Assembly: GCF_000340215.1 (NCBI RefSeq) | Contig: NW_006921548.1 | Coordinates: 235,400 to 299,399 of the forward strand | Length of the DNA stretch: 64,000 nt | Direction of reading: 5' to 3' | Origin: Pseudocercospora fijiensis CIRAD86 | Taxonomy: Eukaryota > Ascomycota > Dothideomycetes > Mycosphaerellales > Mycosphaerellaceae | Shown: in pieces, positions 1 through 9,405 of the stretch | Layout of the letters: each line of letters starts with the position of its first letter | Numbering within the stretch: the first letter of the stretch is position 1 | Position numbers and translations under genes: made by a program | The notes under the pieces: generated by a model | What the model was told of the DNA's origin: nothing | Databases searched by the model: none | What the model saw: the letters and a program-made list of their open reading frames with translations, nothing else

Positions 1-869
1 ATTAACGTAAGAATAGGCTATTTAGTAATAGTCTTAATCCGATTAGGATTAGCCTTAACACCCTTAGTTAATACGAGGAAGCTAAGGAATAACACCTCTT
101 TAGTAGCAAAGGTGCATTTAGAAGGCTTGCAATACAAGCTATAGGCTCGTAGGCGGTCGAGGACCTTACGTACGGCGGCCTAATGTTCCGCAATGTTAGG
201 TAAGTGTATATAGACTAGGATGTTATCTAGGTAAACTATACACAGGTAATCTAATAGGCCTAATAAGGCCCGATTGATGTAGGATTAGAATATAGTAGGG
301 GCATTAGCTAGCCTAAATAGCATAACTAAGTACTTAAAATAGCTATAACGAGTGCGAAAGGCTGTTTTCTATTTATCGCCCTTACGGATGCGGATGCGAT
401 AGTATGCATCCTTAATATCTAGTATAGTATAGTAGTAAGCGCTAGAAAGGCGATCGAGGGTCTCGTTAATAAGCGGAAGTAGATAGCGGTCTTTAATAGT
501 AATAGCATTAAGCCTACGATAGTCGATATATAGGCGTAGGCTACTATCCTTCTTTAGTACGAATAGGATAGGTGCACTAGTAGGGCTGTTACTATACCGA
601 ATACGCCTATTAGCTAGGTTTTCTTCTAGGTACTTACGCAATATAGTAAGCTCGCGCTTACTAAGGTTATAGAGTAGTCTAAAAGGAACCTCCTTGCCCT
701 CTATAATATTAATCTTATAATCCGTCTCCTTAAATATAGGCAATGTCGATACTAGGTAGTATTTGAATATATTAATATAGGTCTCTCGAATAGGCTCTAG
801 TATGCGCTTAAGCTGTTTAGGGTCTATACTATTAGGGGGCATAGGTTCATCGTTATTACTACCGAGCAA
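1..869 (-). pseudogene. reverse transcriptase of copy A1 (truncated by the window edge)
   Basis: The open stretch 369-869 encodes the RT N-terminal half: the '[13 protein letters not shown]' segment, then ILFVLKKD and the motif A region '[12 protein letters not shown]'. It stops at a TAG where the family has Trp (GDEW). The frame resumes in 1-368 with the active-site box at 222-233 reading YLDN instead of YLDD. The Asp to Asn change is a TpG-to-TpA transition, so the enzyme would be dead. RNase H, integrase and the 3' LTR are beyond position 1. Confidence 0.88.
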
Positions 870-1449
870 ATCGGCAGTCGGATTAGCTAAGGCAGAGGCT
901 AGTATTAGGTTGCTAATAAACAGGACCCTAATATTATTAGGACACTCGCTAATGTCGATATGTTTAATATCCTCTTTCCTAGCGATTCTAAATCGCTATT
1001 GTTAACTGCCTAAGTCTATAACTATAGCATAGTGCTTAAGAATAGGGTTGCTAATAACAATAGTAGCTCCCCTATATAGGTTGTCTATATCTACTACGTA
1101 GGCAGTAAAGTCTAGTAGGCGTTCATTTCCGAGGTCGTCCTTTAGAGCTATAGGAATATAGTAGGCCCTATAGGTCAAGTGCCGAGCGTTATTAAACCAA
1201 GCAAGGATTAGTAGGTTAGTCCTCGGCAGTTGTCGAAGGTCTAATTGCTTAGCTAGGCGATAGCTAATAAGGGCACTAACTGAATTTCCTAGATCTAGTA
1301 TAACCTTAGTTTAATAGGTAGTGCCCTTCGTATCCTATATAAGGCAGGAGCGTGTTATAGCTAGCACAATGTCGATAGTCTTACGCCGTATAAGGCTAAT
1401 AGTTAGTGCGGCGCTTACTCTTTTTTCGACTAATTAAAAGAGCCGACTA

Positions 1450-3050
1450 GGGTAGCATTAGCGGCTAAAAGGTGTTTCCTATACTTAGCGGAAGTACGGT
1501 CAATTCGGGCCTAGTCCTTAGGTTTGTCGTATTAGCCTAGTAGATAGCTAGTACTATTACAATTAAAGCACTTCAATCCGGTCGGGAGATTGTTGCCGTA
1601 GCTATTATTACTACTATTGTTAGTCGAGCGGTTAGCATTATAGGGATACAAGCCCCTTCTACGGCCCCTATCGCGGCCTCCTCTATATAGCCGGCGGCTA
1701 CGGCCTCTTCTACGGTTATTGTTACTATTCCTATTGTTAGCATTATTGTTATAGTAGGAACCTTAGTTTCCTCCGCGGCTACTACGATTGCCGCGGTTAG
1801 TACTAGCTAGCCGGATCCTCGATTCTAGTCGTTATTAGAGCTAGATAGCTCGTTCGGCTGTTTCCACTTCGACTATAAATTAAATGCGTATTAGGTTAGC
1901 TTGTTCGAATATACGGCGACGGTCTAATTCGAGGATAAGTTCCTATCTAAGTTTTAGGCGTATTTCCGAGATCTATATAGAATTAGTCTTAGTCGGAAGG
2001 TTATCCTCGAGGGTCTTTAAATAGGCCTCGAATAAACGAGCCGATTAATTAGTCTTTTGTTTAGCTCGAAGGTATAGGTCCTAAGCATGTTATTGCCTTA
2101 GTATAGGGTTTCTAAGGGTGTCTAGTATAATAGTCTTATAGGTTTGCTACTAAACAGCGGTCTAATTAGTAAGGGAGTCAAAGTGGTTATCCTAGGTACG
2201 TTTTAGGTCGCTATTAATGTATTATATAGCGTAGACGACTAATAAGTAGTTATCTAGCAGCGCTCTTAGTGCATTGCGCTAGTTAAGCTCGCAGTTACGA
2301 ATGTAATTATTGTATTGCTTCCGACTAGAGCTATTAAATACGGTACAGTCCTTAAGTTTAGCATCCTTCTTTTAGACTAAAACGGGTAGTAAAGAAGGCC
2401 CTGCTGTTAGTTTAGCAGTAGTAGGGTCTTCCTAAAGGCGGCGAAGCTCGAGGAGGTTATCCTTTAGCTATTGTTCTTAACGTAGGGCAGTAAGCCTGTT
2501 TTAAGTAGCTTCTTAAAGTCTCCCTAATAGTTGAGGGCTAAAGGCTAGCTAGCTATATCGTCGATTGACAATGTTATTAAGAATGTCGTTAATAGGCAAC
2601 TCTAGGTCGTTACCTAGAATTACAGGTTCTTCGGCAGGCCTAGTAGTAGGCTCTTTAGCAGGTGGCACTTTAGTAGGTGCTCTAGTAGGCACTTTAGTAG
2701 GCACTTTAGTAGGCACTATGCTACTAGCATTGTCGTTGCTAGCGCTGCTAGCGGTAGCACGGTTGTTGTTTCGTAATAAGCCGGCTATTATAATAAGGGG
2801 TAGTACTAATAATGTATTGTTAGCCCCTAAGATACGGATATAGCGAAATTAGTAGATATCGGTCTAGTATGCTTAACTCAGTGTAATAGGCCGTATAGAA
2901 GGCCTTGCTTAATAATTGGTACGGTTGTTTCGATAGAATAGTACGTATAGGTCCCGTTCTTCGGGCGCAATATAGTTAGATTAGTCTTATTCGTAGCTAT
3001 ACCGCTAAAAGCTTGAAATAAGAACTATCTAGCTACTGCCCTTAAAGGGT
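1450..3050 (-). pseudogene. gag of copy A1
   Basis: This is a degraded capsid/nucleocapsid region. Its N-terminal part carries a Val-Pro-Thr-Lys type tandem repeat (minus strand of about 2640-2720), one unit longer than in A2 and A3. Near 1545-1590 the zinc knuckle reads Cys-x2-Cys-x4-Tyr-x4-Tyr where a CCHC knuckle is expected. The His to Tyr and Cys to Tyr changes are what CpA-to-TpA and TpG-to-TpA mutation would produce. The normal ATG is not identifiable. It precedes the protease frame as in other gypsy polyproteins. Confidence 0.7.
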
Positions 3051-3063
3051 AGATCGAATACTA

Positions 3064-3259
3064 TATAAGACGGGTATATTAGCAGGTAGATAGGGTAGTA
3101 GTAGGTACGAGTAGTATTCGATAAGGATCTAGAAGGAGAGGGAGGAAGGTAGGAGAGTTAGCCTAACGCTAAGCGCTAAGCCCTACCTAAGGCACTAAGA
3201 CCCTAGCTTTACTCGGCCTAATTATATACCAATTACGTATAGCCTCTTTAGCTCTAACA
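3064..3259 (-). repeat. LTR of copy A1 (196 bp)
   Basis: This is the same 196-bp length as the other four family A LTRs. It ends in CTAACA and begins with TATAAG, a RIP-changed TGT start. The primer binding site lies directly against it at 3053-3063, and its exact reverse complement lies inside the LTR at 3112-3122. Confidence 0.9.
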
Positions 3260-3267
3260 TTCCCTAC

Positions 3268-4650
3268 CTCGCTTATATAGTTTAAATCGCGATCCGAGCC
3301 CTCTTTAAGACGCTTAAAATTGTACTATTAAACGACGACTAATAGAAGATCCTAGATAAGGATAAAGCAAAGTCGAAAGTCGAGAAACTTATTATAGTAA
3401 TAAGACGGGATAAGGTAGAGAGCCTCGCTCTCGTTTTATATAAGGTATAACTTTTGTCCGTAGCCGGCACCTATAGCTAGCAACCTAGTATAGTTCTAAC
3501 TCTTTTTCTCTAGCTTCGTCGTCTAGCAATATATACGAACTCGAGCTTATAGAGATATAACCGATTCGAGGCTATTTAAAAGAACCTAATCGAGCGCCCT
3601 AAAACCGATACCTAGAATATCGCATAGAATAAGCGATAGCAAAAGCGGCCTCCTTAGCGCCTACTCCGTTTTACCTAAGATGTTAAGACCCGGTTCGATT
3701 CGACTTTTTATATAGTTACGAGGGGATGTACTTTACGTACCGCTCTCGAGATCTATTAGAGTTCCGAGGGTATTAAGTAGCTCGGCCTTACCGCCGCCGA
3801 ATAGCGCTAAGTAGAGTATCTCGTCGATATTAGTAAGCATTACGCGAAGGTTACTGCTACGATTAGAAGAACCCGAGGACCGACGATCTACCTTGTCTTT
3901 ACGTACTATAACTAGCTCTTTAACGAGCTCGAGGAAACCGTAGCTAAGCTAGCTAAGAAGAGCGTTCCCTAGAAAGTAGCTATAACGAAAGCTATAGACA
4001 CCTCCTATACTAAGTTGTATAAATATTATAGTACTACCTTTAACTCGTTCGGGGATATCTATAGCGTTACGTGCTTGCTTAACCCGGTAGAAAAGGATAT
4101 ATACTAGTAGAGGCCGGAATAGAAGGCGGACGAGGTATAGCCGAAGCATTACTAGACTGTTCTAGAAAAGATATTCTACGAGCGTCGGAAAGAAACTAGT
4201 CTAAATGCAGCTCCTATAAAGAAAAAGAAGGTTTAGAAGGCTCCGATATTATACCTATTTCGTAGGTAGGAAGTAGAGGCAGAAGAGGAAGCAACTACTA
4301 AAGTAAATAAAGAAGAGTTCGATCTCTATCGGCGCGCGAGTAAGTATAAACCCGTAGGCTCGGAAAGAGGGCTAATAATCTCTAGATCTTTCTAGTCTTC
4401 TAGACGAATTCGGAGACGATATTCTCGCTATATAGTAGCGGTTAGAGCCTAAGTTTCTAATAATAGCGTCGGTCGCTCGGGACGTCCTCGCTATTCCGAG
4501 CGTAGGTATAGGCTATAAGAGGTCTTTTAGTATCGCTCGTTACTAGGGCCGCTTTAATCGAATATACTCGCCTACTACCTTCGAATCTATTATAGTATTC
4601 CGATACTATCTCCTCTACTAGAATCGCTAAGGCAGGTTACTAAAGATTAT
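3268..4650 (+). pseudogene. hAT transposase (C-terminal two thirds)
   Basis: Reading TAG/TAA as RIP-damaged Gln or Trp gives one mostly continuous frame with hAT landmarks. The segment near 3890-4050 ends 'KLYKYYSTTF', matching the 'L..YY' block of hAT proteins. The C-terminal dimerisation block is at 4400-4620, with 'LIIASVARDVLAIPSV' followed by 'RSFSIARY', like the family's 'P.LA.MARDVLAIPAS' and 'ER.FS' blocks. One frame change is needed near 4380. The N-terminus, with its BED finger and the first catalytic Asp, is absent because A1 interrupts the gene. It would act on the hAT ends. Confidence 0.85.
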
Positions 4651-5220
4651 ACTAAAGGAGTTAATCGAGGAATTAGAAAACCTTAAGATCGAAGAAACCT
4701 AGGAGCGCGAAGAGAATGCGAAATTTAGTCTAAGCGAAACCCTAATTAGCGATAATAAAGAGAAGGAGGGCGGAGGTAGAAGGCGATACCGGGTCGAGAA
4801 GCGGAAACGTATATAGGCTTAGAGTAGCTTTAAGGAGACGAAGCGTTTACGTATAAGGTAATATAGCCGGCGTATATAGCCGGCATATATCCGAAATGTG
4901 TTTCGAATTCCTAGGACCTAAACAGACTAGTTGCTATAGCAACCGACCCCGCTTACCTACGGACTATTTCTAATTCTCTATTCGCTCTTCCTCTCCTTCT
5001 TCCCTTTCCCTATATTCTTAAAGACAAACATGCCTTAAGGATTTAGCTCTTCGGGCCTTCCTAAGCCGGCTACCTCCCCTTCCTTAAGCTACTATCCTTT
5101 ATTCGAATCTAACGATAACCTAATAAGGCGGTTTAATAGAAGACTATTTGTTCTAGAAGGTAAGAAGCATTAATGTCTCCTTACGATTATATGCTTATTA
5201 ATTTTCTAGGTCCTACCGAT
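4651..5220 (+). other. hAT downstream region, no recognised gene
   Basis: To about 4860 the sequence continues as charged, Glu/Lys/Arg-rich codons that may be the transposase tail. At 4863-4890 there are two TAGCCGGC units. The remainder up to the next ATG is pyrimidine-rich and shows no recognised gene. Confidence 0.4.
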
Positions 5221-6480
5221 ATGCCCTCGTCGCCTAAACGTATAGATAAATATCTTTAGAGGCTAAAGGGCAAGGGTAAAGCAAGCTAAGTATAGGGAGA
5301 CCGTAGCGAGAACGAGATATCGGAAGAGTAAGGCTCTCTATAGTATATACGAAGGAAGGGGGTTCCTCGGAAAATAGTACCGAAAAATAAGAAGGCTATA
5401 GGTAGATAGGAGAAGGCTAAAAAGAGTAGGCGGACGAAGACTATCGCGAAGAAAAGTTATCTTTCTATTAAAAGAAAGGGAACAAGGTAGGACTCGACGA
5501 CAAAGAAGCGGCGCTTTAAACTAGGTACTATTACCCTTCGCTAGATCCGGCTTTTCTAAAATAAAAGAGGGACCGAGCTTTTAATCCCTAAGACTCCCTT
5601 CTAGCGACTCGTCCGAGAAATTATATTAGATTTTCGGTCTAGTATGCGATTTACGGCTAAGGCGATTAGTGCTCTTTAGGAAGCTACGGAGGCATTTCTC
5701 GTAACCGAGCTTAAGCTTTTAAACCTCCTTACTATCTATACGAAGCGGGTTACTCTTTAAAATAAAGATATATAGCTTCTAGCTAAAATTCGGCGTCGGT
5801 TTATAGCGGATTAGTTGGAAATTGTATTTAGTCGTTAGATTAACCTAGGAGGAGGCCCATTTTCGCATCCTTTTACCGGCTATAGGTACCGGCTATATTT
5901 CTAATTTTATCTCCGCGCCGTCCCTAAATCTAAGGTACGAAGTAGAAACCTAGCGCTCTATATTCATCCGGCTATTATAGAGACGAGCTATATTTAGATT
6001 AGTTTCTTCGTATATCGCGACCTAGCGGGTAGTAAGCGAAAGGGCGATAGAACGTTTATAATACGTCTCTATTTAGACCTAAAACATAAAGGTCCTAAGG
6101 AGCCCTAGCATCCTAACTATAAGGAGATTCTTTAGTATTAGCACTTTAATCCTCTATACTACGAGGCAGATAGCAAGCCTACGAGAGAGAAACTTTAACG
6201 AGAAATTCTCTATAATACGTAGCGCTATTGCATAGCTATAGATACGTACTAAGTCCGGCAACTCGAAAAAGAATTAAGATAGCGTATTAGCGACCGAGGA
6301 AGAGATCGATAGTATACTAGTAGAGTCGAGGTCTTATAAGCGAAGCATAAGATAATATAGGCTCTTAGTCGTATAGAGTAACGTACTATATAAATAACTA
6401 GGCGTACTACTCTTATTTACTTACGACCTATATCCTAGGATACTCTTCTCGTACTTTTTATACTCTTTTCTAATGCCTTA
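5221..6480 (+). pseudogene. histone H3-like fold protein with C-terminal extension (RIP-degraded)
   Basis: A single frame from the ATG at 5221 has stops that are only TAG or TAA. Residues about 1-95 form a Lys/Arg-rich tail. Residues about 96-200 align by eye with the histone H3 fold: LGTITLRQIRLFQ (H3 GTVALREIRRYQ), TELLIPKTPF.RLVREI (H3 STELLIRKLPFQRLVREI), AISAL.EATEAFLV (H3 AIGALQEASEAYLV) and KRVTL.NKDI.L (H3 KRVTIMPKDIQLA). There is a two-residue insertion after the first helix. Loop 1 is H3 length, not the longer CENP-A type. The same frame then runs about 200 codons more, with a charged helical segment and no recognised domain. The extension may be a true fusion or a second unrecognised exon. 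I am confident of the H3 likeness and less so of the gene limits. Confidence 0.75.
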
Positions 6481-7103
6481 CCTATAAGCGCTCCGCGACA
6501 ACCGAGTAAATATAAGCTATAGGGTTTCCGCTCGGTACCTTAGCCTCCGAGATAGGGCGGAGTTGAATTTAGAGCGATAGCCGGCACTCGTAGCCGGTAT
6601 ATAGAGACGGTAGTAGGCCTTTTCCTACTAAATGACTAGCTTGTTTAGTATAGCCTACCTAATATTTCTTATATTTACTAGCAATAGGCCTAGGTTACTT
6701 ATAAGATTACTATAGCTAGTAAAGGCATTACTAAAGAATATCTATACTATAGTAAGATACTATTATTACGCCGGCTATTTATTAAAAGGAGGCTTTCGCC
6801 TATTACTATACCGGCTATATATGCCGGCTATATTTCAAAGTCTCCCGTACCTGCCTTTTTTAGCCGTGCCTGCCTTTTTTAGCCGTACCTACCTTCTTTC
6901 CTTGCTCTAACGTTACTATAATATAGGCTTACGCGAAGCTTACTCTATTGCCTAGCGATACCGCGACACTACCGCTATATTCAACCTTCGTATCGATACC
7001 TATACCTCTACGCTCTATATCTACTACCTCCGTAATACCCTCGCTCCGCGCGCGCCTTCGTATACCTTCGTAACGTACTTTTTTCCTTAATTCGACGACT
7101 TTT
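6481..7103 (+). other. spacer between the two H3-like genes
   Basis: There is no recognisable gene. The spacer contains several TAGCCGG-type repeats (6580-6605, 6805-6830) and a short duplicated phrase, 'CTGCCTTTTTTAGCCGT', at about 6850-6890. The sequence is RIP-biased throughout. Confidence 0.4.
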
Positions 7104-7779
7104 ATAATAGCGAGTCTACTTAACTAAGTTACGACGCCTCGCAAGAAGGGACCTAGTGCTTCTACGGGTCGCAATAAGACCGGAAATAGTAGAACGAGTA
7201 TAGTATATTAACGTAAGAGGGCTGCTACTACTGCCGCTAGCTCCGGTACTAGAAAGGGCGTCGCGAGCAAGGCTCCGCGTAAGATAACGGCGGGCAAGGC
7301 TCTACGCAAGACGATAACTAGCGCTTCTACTGCTAGTAGCAATCGTACGAAGCGTCGATAGCGCCTAGGAAGTAAGTCCTATTTATAGCCGGCAGCGTAG
7401 CCGGTAGCGTAGCCGGTAGCGTAGCCGGCATTCTTACTATCTTTTTACTAATCCTTCTTTAGCCGTAGCCCTCCGTAAGATTCGGTAGTATTAGAAGAGT
7501 TCTTAGCTCCTAATCCGTAAAGCTCCTTTCTAACGACTTGTTCGCGAAATTGCCTAGGATTATAGAACGGACCTTCGCTTCTAAGCCTCCGCGATAGGCG
7601 CCCTTTAAGAGGCTACAGAAGCCTACCTAGTTCGTATCTTCGAATGTATATTTCTCTTCTACCTCTTTTCGGACTATACTAATACTATTTTAGCGGTTAA
7701 CCTTATAGCTATCTACGCGAAGCGTATAACGATTATAGACAAGGATTTTAAAGCACTCGATTAGATTCTAAAAGGCTAG
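7104..7779 (+). pseudogene. histone H3-like gene with two introns (RIP-degraded)
   Basis: Exon 1 (about 7104-7371) encodes a basic tail longer than that of normal H3. It includes SKAPRKITAGKALRK, recalling the H3 tail GGKAPRKQLATKAARK. Intron 1 (7372-7462) starts GTAAGT, has TACTAAT at 7446 and ends CTTTAG. Joining the exons yields LGTVALRKIR at the start of the H3 fold. Exon 2 (7463-7645) gives SS.LLIRKAPF.RLVREIA, RTDLRF.ASAIGAL and EATEAYLV. Intron 2 (7646-7693) starts GTATAT, has TACTAAT at 7677 and ends TTTTAG. Exon 3 continues VNLIAIYAKRITI. All in-frame stops are TAG/TAA. The start codon is uncertain (ATA at 7104 or 7107 may be a former ATG). The fold matches canonical H3 more closely than CENP-A. 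It sits downstream of a hAT transposase on the same strand. Confidence 0.85.
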
Positions 7780-8104
7780 AATGTCTATATTCGAGACGGT
7801 GCTAGGTAGGATAGATGTTCTAGTAGAAAGGATGTTCGTAGTATTATCTATAAGCTTTTCTATATACGAAATGAGCCGCTATTATACGGCGCTATATACC
7901 GCGCTCTAAATACTCTCTAAGCATATATATATAGTACAGTATGCTTTATTAGCCGTACGGAATAGAAGTCTCCTAAAATCCCGTTAGTACTAAGCAGTAA
8001 AAAGGCCGGCCACGCTACCGGCTACGCTACTAGCTACGCTACTAGGTTTTTTAAAGAACTAAAAGAAGATAGACATTCCGGTTAATTTGTATTAGTTTAG
8101 ATTT
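7780..8104. other. region after the H3-like gene
   Basis: The H3 frame can be extended past the TAG at 7777 through more TAG-only stops, so a C-terminal extension is possible but unproven. At 8005-8045 there are four alternating CCGGCTACGCTA-like units. I see no recognised gene. Confidence 0.35.
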
Positions 8105-8631
8105 TTATAAAAAGAAAACAGGGAAAAATAAGGAAGGTTGAAGAGCTTAATAGTTATAGTTATAGGCACTATCCCTGTTTTCTAGAGTATATTATATACC
8201 TACCTTCGCAACTCTACCTAATACTCCCTCTAAATATCCTTATACTCTACCTACTAAAAATTCAACTAGGTACCTAGACCTGCAGCTGCCTCTATATCTT
8301 TTACTATCTTCTATAGGTTGAAGGCCTCTTCTATAGCAGCCTCTACCTCCTTATATAATACGAAGTTACTACCTGCCTTACCCTTTATATCTCCTAAATA
8401 ACTAAGAGTTCTAAGGAACGAACTAGTATTCGGCCTTAGTATAGCGAGTGACTAGTAGAACGTTCTATAGAGCTGCCTTATAGCTCTTTTATATACTATA
8501 CCGATACCGAGGGAGGAGCTATCCTAGTACTTAATATTGTCGAATAGTTCGGTAGGAAAGTATATAAACTTCTTAAGGAGGAGGACTTCTAGGGAAATCG
8601 ATAAGTTCTACCTAGATCTAGATAAAGACAT
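8105..8631 (-). pseudogene. small unknown ORF in the hAT block
   Basis: From an ATG at 8631 a minus-strand frame of about 170 codons is broken only by TAG. It looks helical and Lys/Glu-rich, with segments such as VYKRAIR.LYRTFY and EAAIEEAFNL. I do not recognise a family. It lies convergent to the H3-like gene and would be another passenger of the hAT element. Confidence 0.4.
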
Positions 8632-8644
8632 TCTACTAAGCAGT

Positions 8645-8731
8645 TAGGGAATTGAACCGTAAACGAAAGGATAAAATTCATATCTAAGGAGTACAGTTTC
8701 CGAACTAAACTATAATGCCTTGTATATATGT
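8645..8731 (-). other. tRNA-like remnant (possible SINE head or tRNA pseudogene)
   Basis: On the minus strand a TAGTTTAGTTCGG string resembles an RNA polymerase III A box. About 40 nt downstream, GGTTCAATTCCC resembles a B box with a near-complete T arm (one mismatch). The acceptor arms do not pair well, so it is not a functional tRNA. RIP damage, a SINE head or chance are all possible. Confidence 0.25.
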
Positions 8732-8984
8732 ATATATGCTTTTGATTAGTTAGTACCCTTAGCTAATTATCTATAGATTTAAGGTTATATAAGTACCTTT
8801 ATACAACTACGTAGCCTAAGTAGGATTCGAAAATTCTATAAGTACTAAGGACTAAAAATGCCGGCTACGCTGCCGGCTACACTGCTAAGTCTTATAAAGG
8901 GCTTGCTTGAAGCTACGTATACATTCGTACACTTCTTAAAAACCGATAAATTATATAGTTCGAACTAGCTACTTATATAGTTGC

Positions 8985-9045
8985 TTAGCAAACTAACCTA
9001 AACCAAACCAGAGTTTCGGCTTAGCAAACTAAACTAAACTAACCC
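8985..9045. repeat. hAT-like terminal/subterminal repeat
   Basis: The stretch is dense in AAACC, AAACTAAAC and GCTTAGCAAACTAA strings and ends at CCGAACTACTA, immediately before gypsy E3 RT sequence begins. It resembles the ends of hAT elements, which often carry GGTTTGG-type motifs. A similar block occurs at about 29,361-29,440. Confidence 0.4.
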
Positions 9046-9046
9046 G

Positions 9047-9209
9047 AACTACTACGGGGTCTAGGTCTTAGGTACTACCTATTTTCGTACGACTTCTACC
9101 TTTTTGGGGTCGGCTAATACTCCTCCTCCGTCGGTATAGACGATAAATCCTAGGTACTTAATCTTTTTCTAGGCGAATTCGCTCTTTTTAATATCGAGGT
9201 AAAGGCCTC
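9047..9209 (-). pseudogene. E3 RT, distal fragment
   Basis: The minus strand encodes a typical gypsy post-active-site stretch: LDIKKSEFA.KKIKYLGFIV, then 'GGGVLADPKKVE'. This is the 'K..KCEF....V.FLG..VS..G...DP.K' block of Ty3 RTs. It ends at the target duplication at 9205-9209, continues in 23,476 onward and is cut at the other side by hAT-like sequence. Confidence 0.85.
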
Positions 9210-9405
9210 TATAAGAAGGGTCTGTTAGTAGGTAGATAGGGTAGTAGTAGGTATAGGTAGTATTCGATAAGGAGCTAGGAGGAGAGGGAGGAAGGCAGGC
9301 AAGTTAGCCTATTACTAAGCGCTAAGCCCTACCTAAGGCACTAAGACCCTAGCTTTACTTAGCCTAGTTACATGCCAATTACGTATAGCCTCTTTAGCCC
9401 TAATA
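9210..9405 (-). repeat. 3' LTR of A2
   Basis: This 196-bp LTR begins TATAAGAAGGG and ends CCCTAATA, both RIP-altered TG...CA ends. Purine-rich sequence on the minus strand next to it (the complement of 9409-9420) fits a polypurine tract. Confidence 0.92.

Larger units (their letters stand above)
1..3259 (-). mobile_element. Ty3/gypsy chromovirus, family A, copy A1 (5' part only)
   Basis: This minus-strand LTR retrotransposon enters from beyond the left edge of the window. In element order it shows its 5' LTR, gag, a CCHC knuckle, protease and the start of reverse transcriptase. It aligns by eye with copies A2 and A3, down to shared phrases around the RT and gag. It is heavily RIP-mutated: most in-frame stops are TAG or TAA, and the RT active site reads YLDN. 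It abuts the middle of a hAT transposase reading frame at 3259/3260, so it probably inserted into the hAT. The other end and target duplication lie outside the window. Confidence 0.9.
3260..9045 (+). mobile_element. hAT DNA transposon remnant with passenger genes
   Basis: A plus-strand hAT transposase occupies the left part. At 8985-9045 the sequence turns into short AAACC/AAACTAAAC-type strings ending in CCGAACTACTA, which resembles the terminal and subterminal repeats of hAT elements. Between them lie two histone H3-like genes, a small minus-strand ORF and scattered TAGCCGG repeats. The left terminus is missing because A1 interrupts it. To the right, gypsy E3 begins abruptly in mid-RT, which fits this hAT having inserted into E3. 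I infer that the passengers belong to the element. The hAT left end and 8-bp target duplication cannot be tested here. Confidence 0.55.

Noticed and set aside
2565..2843. Plus-strand open frame rich in Val/Gly/Leu
   Set aside because: It is antisense to the gag N-terminal repeat of A1. Similar shadows occur at 20,786 and 22,802.
7130..7780. H3-like gene as a CENP-A centromeric variant
   Set aside because: Loop 1 has canonical H3 length and the fold reads closer to H3. The extended tail alone does not make it CENP-A.
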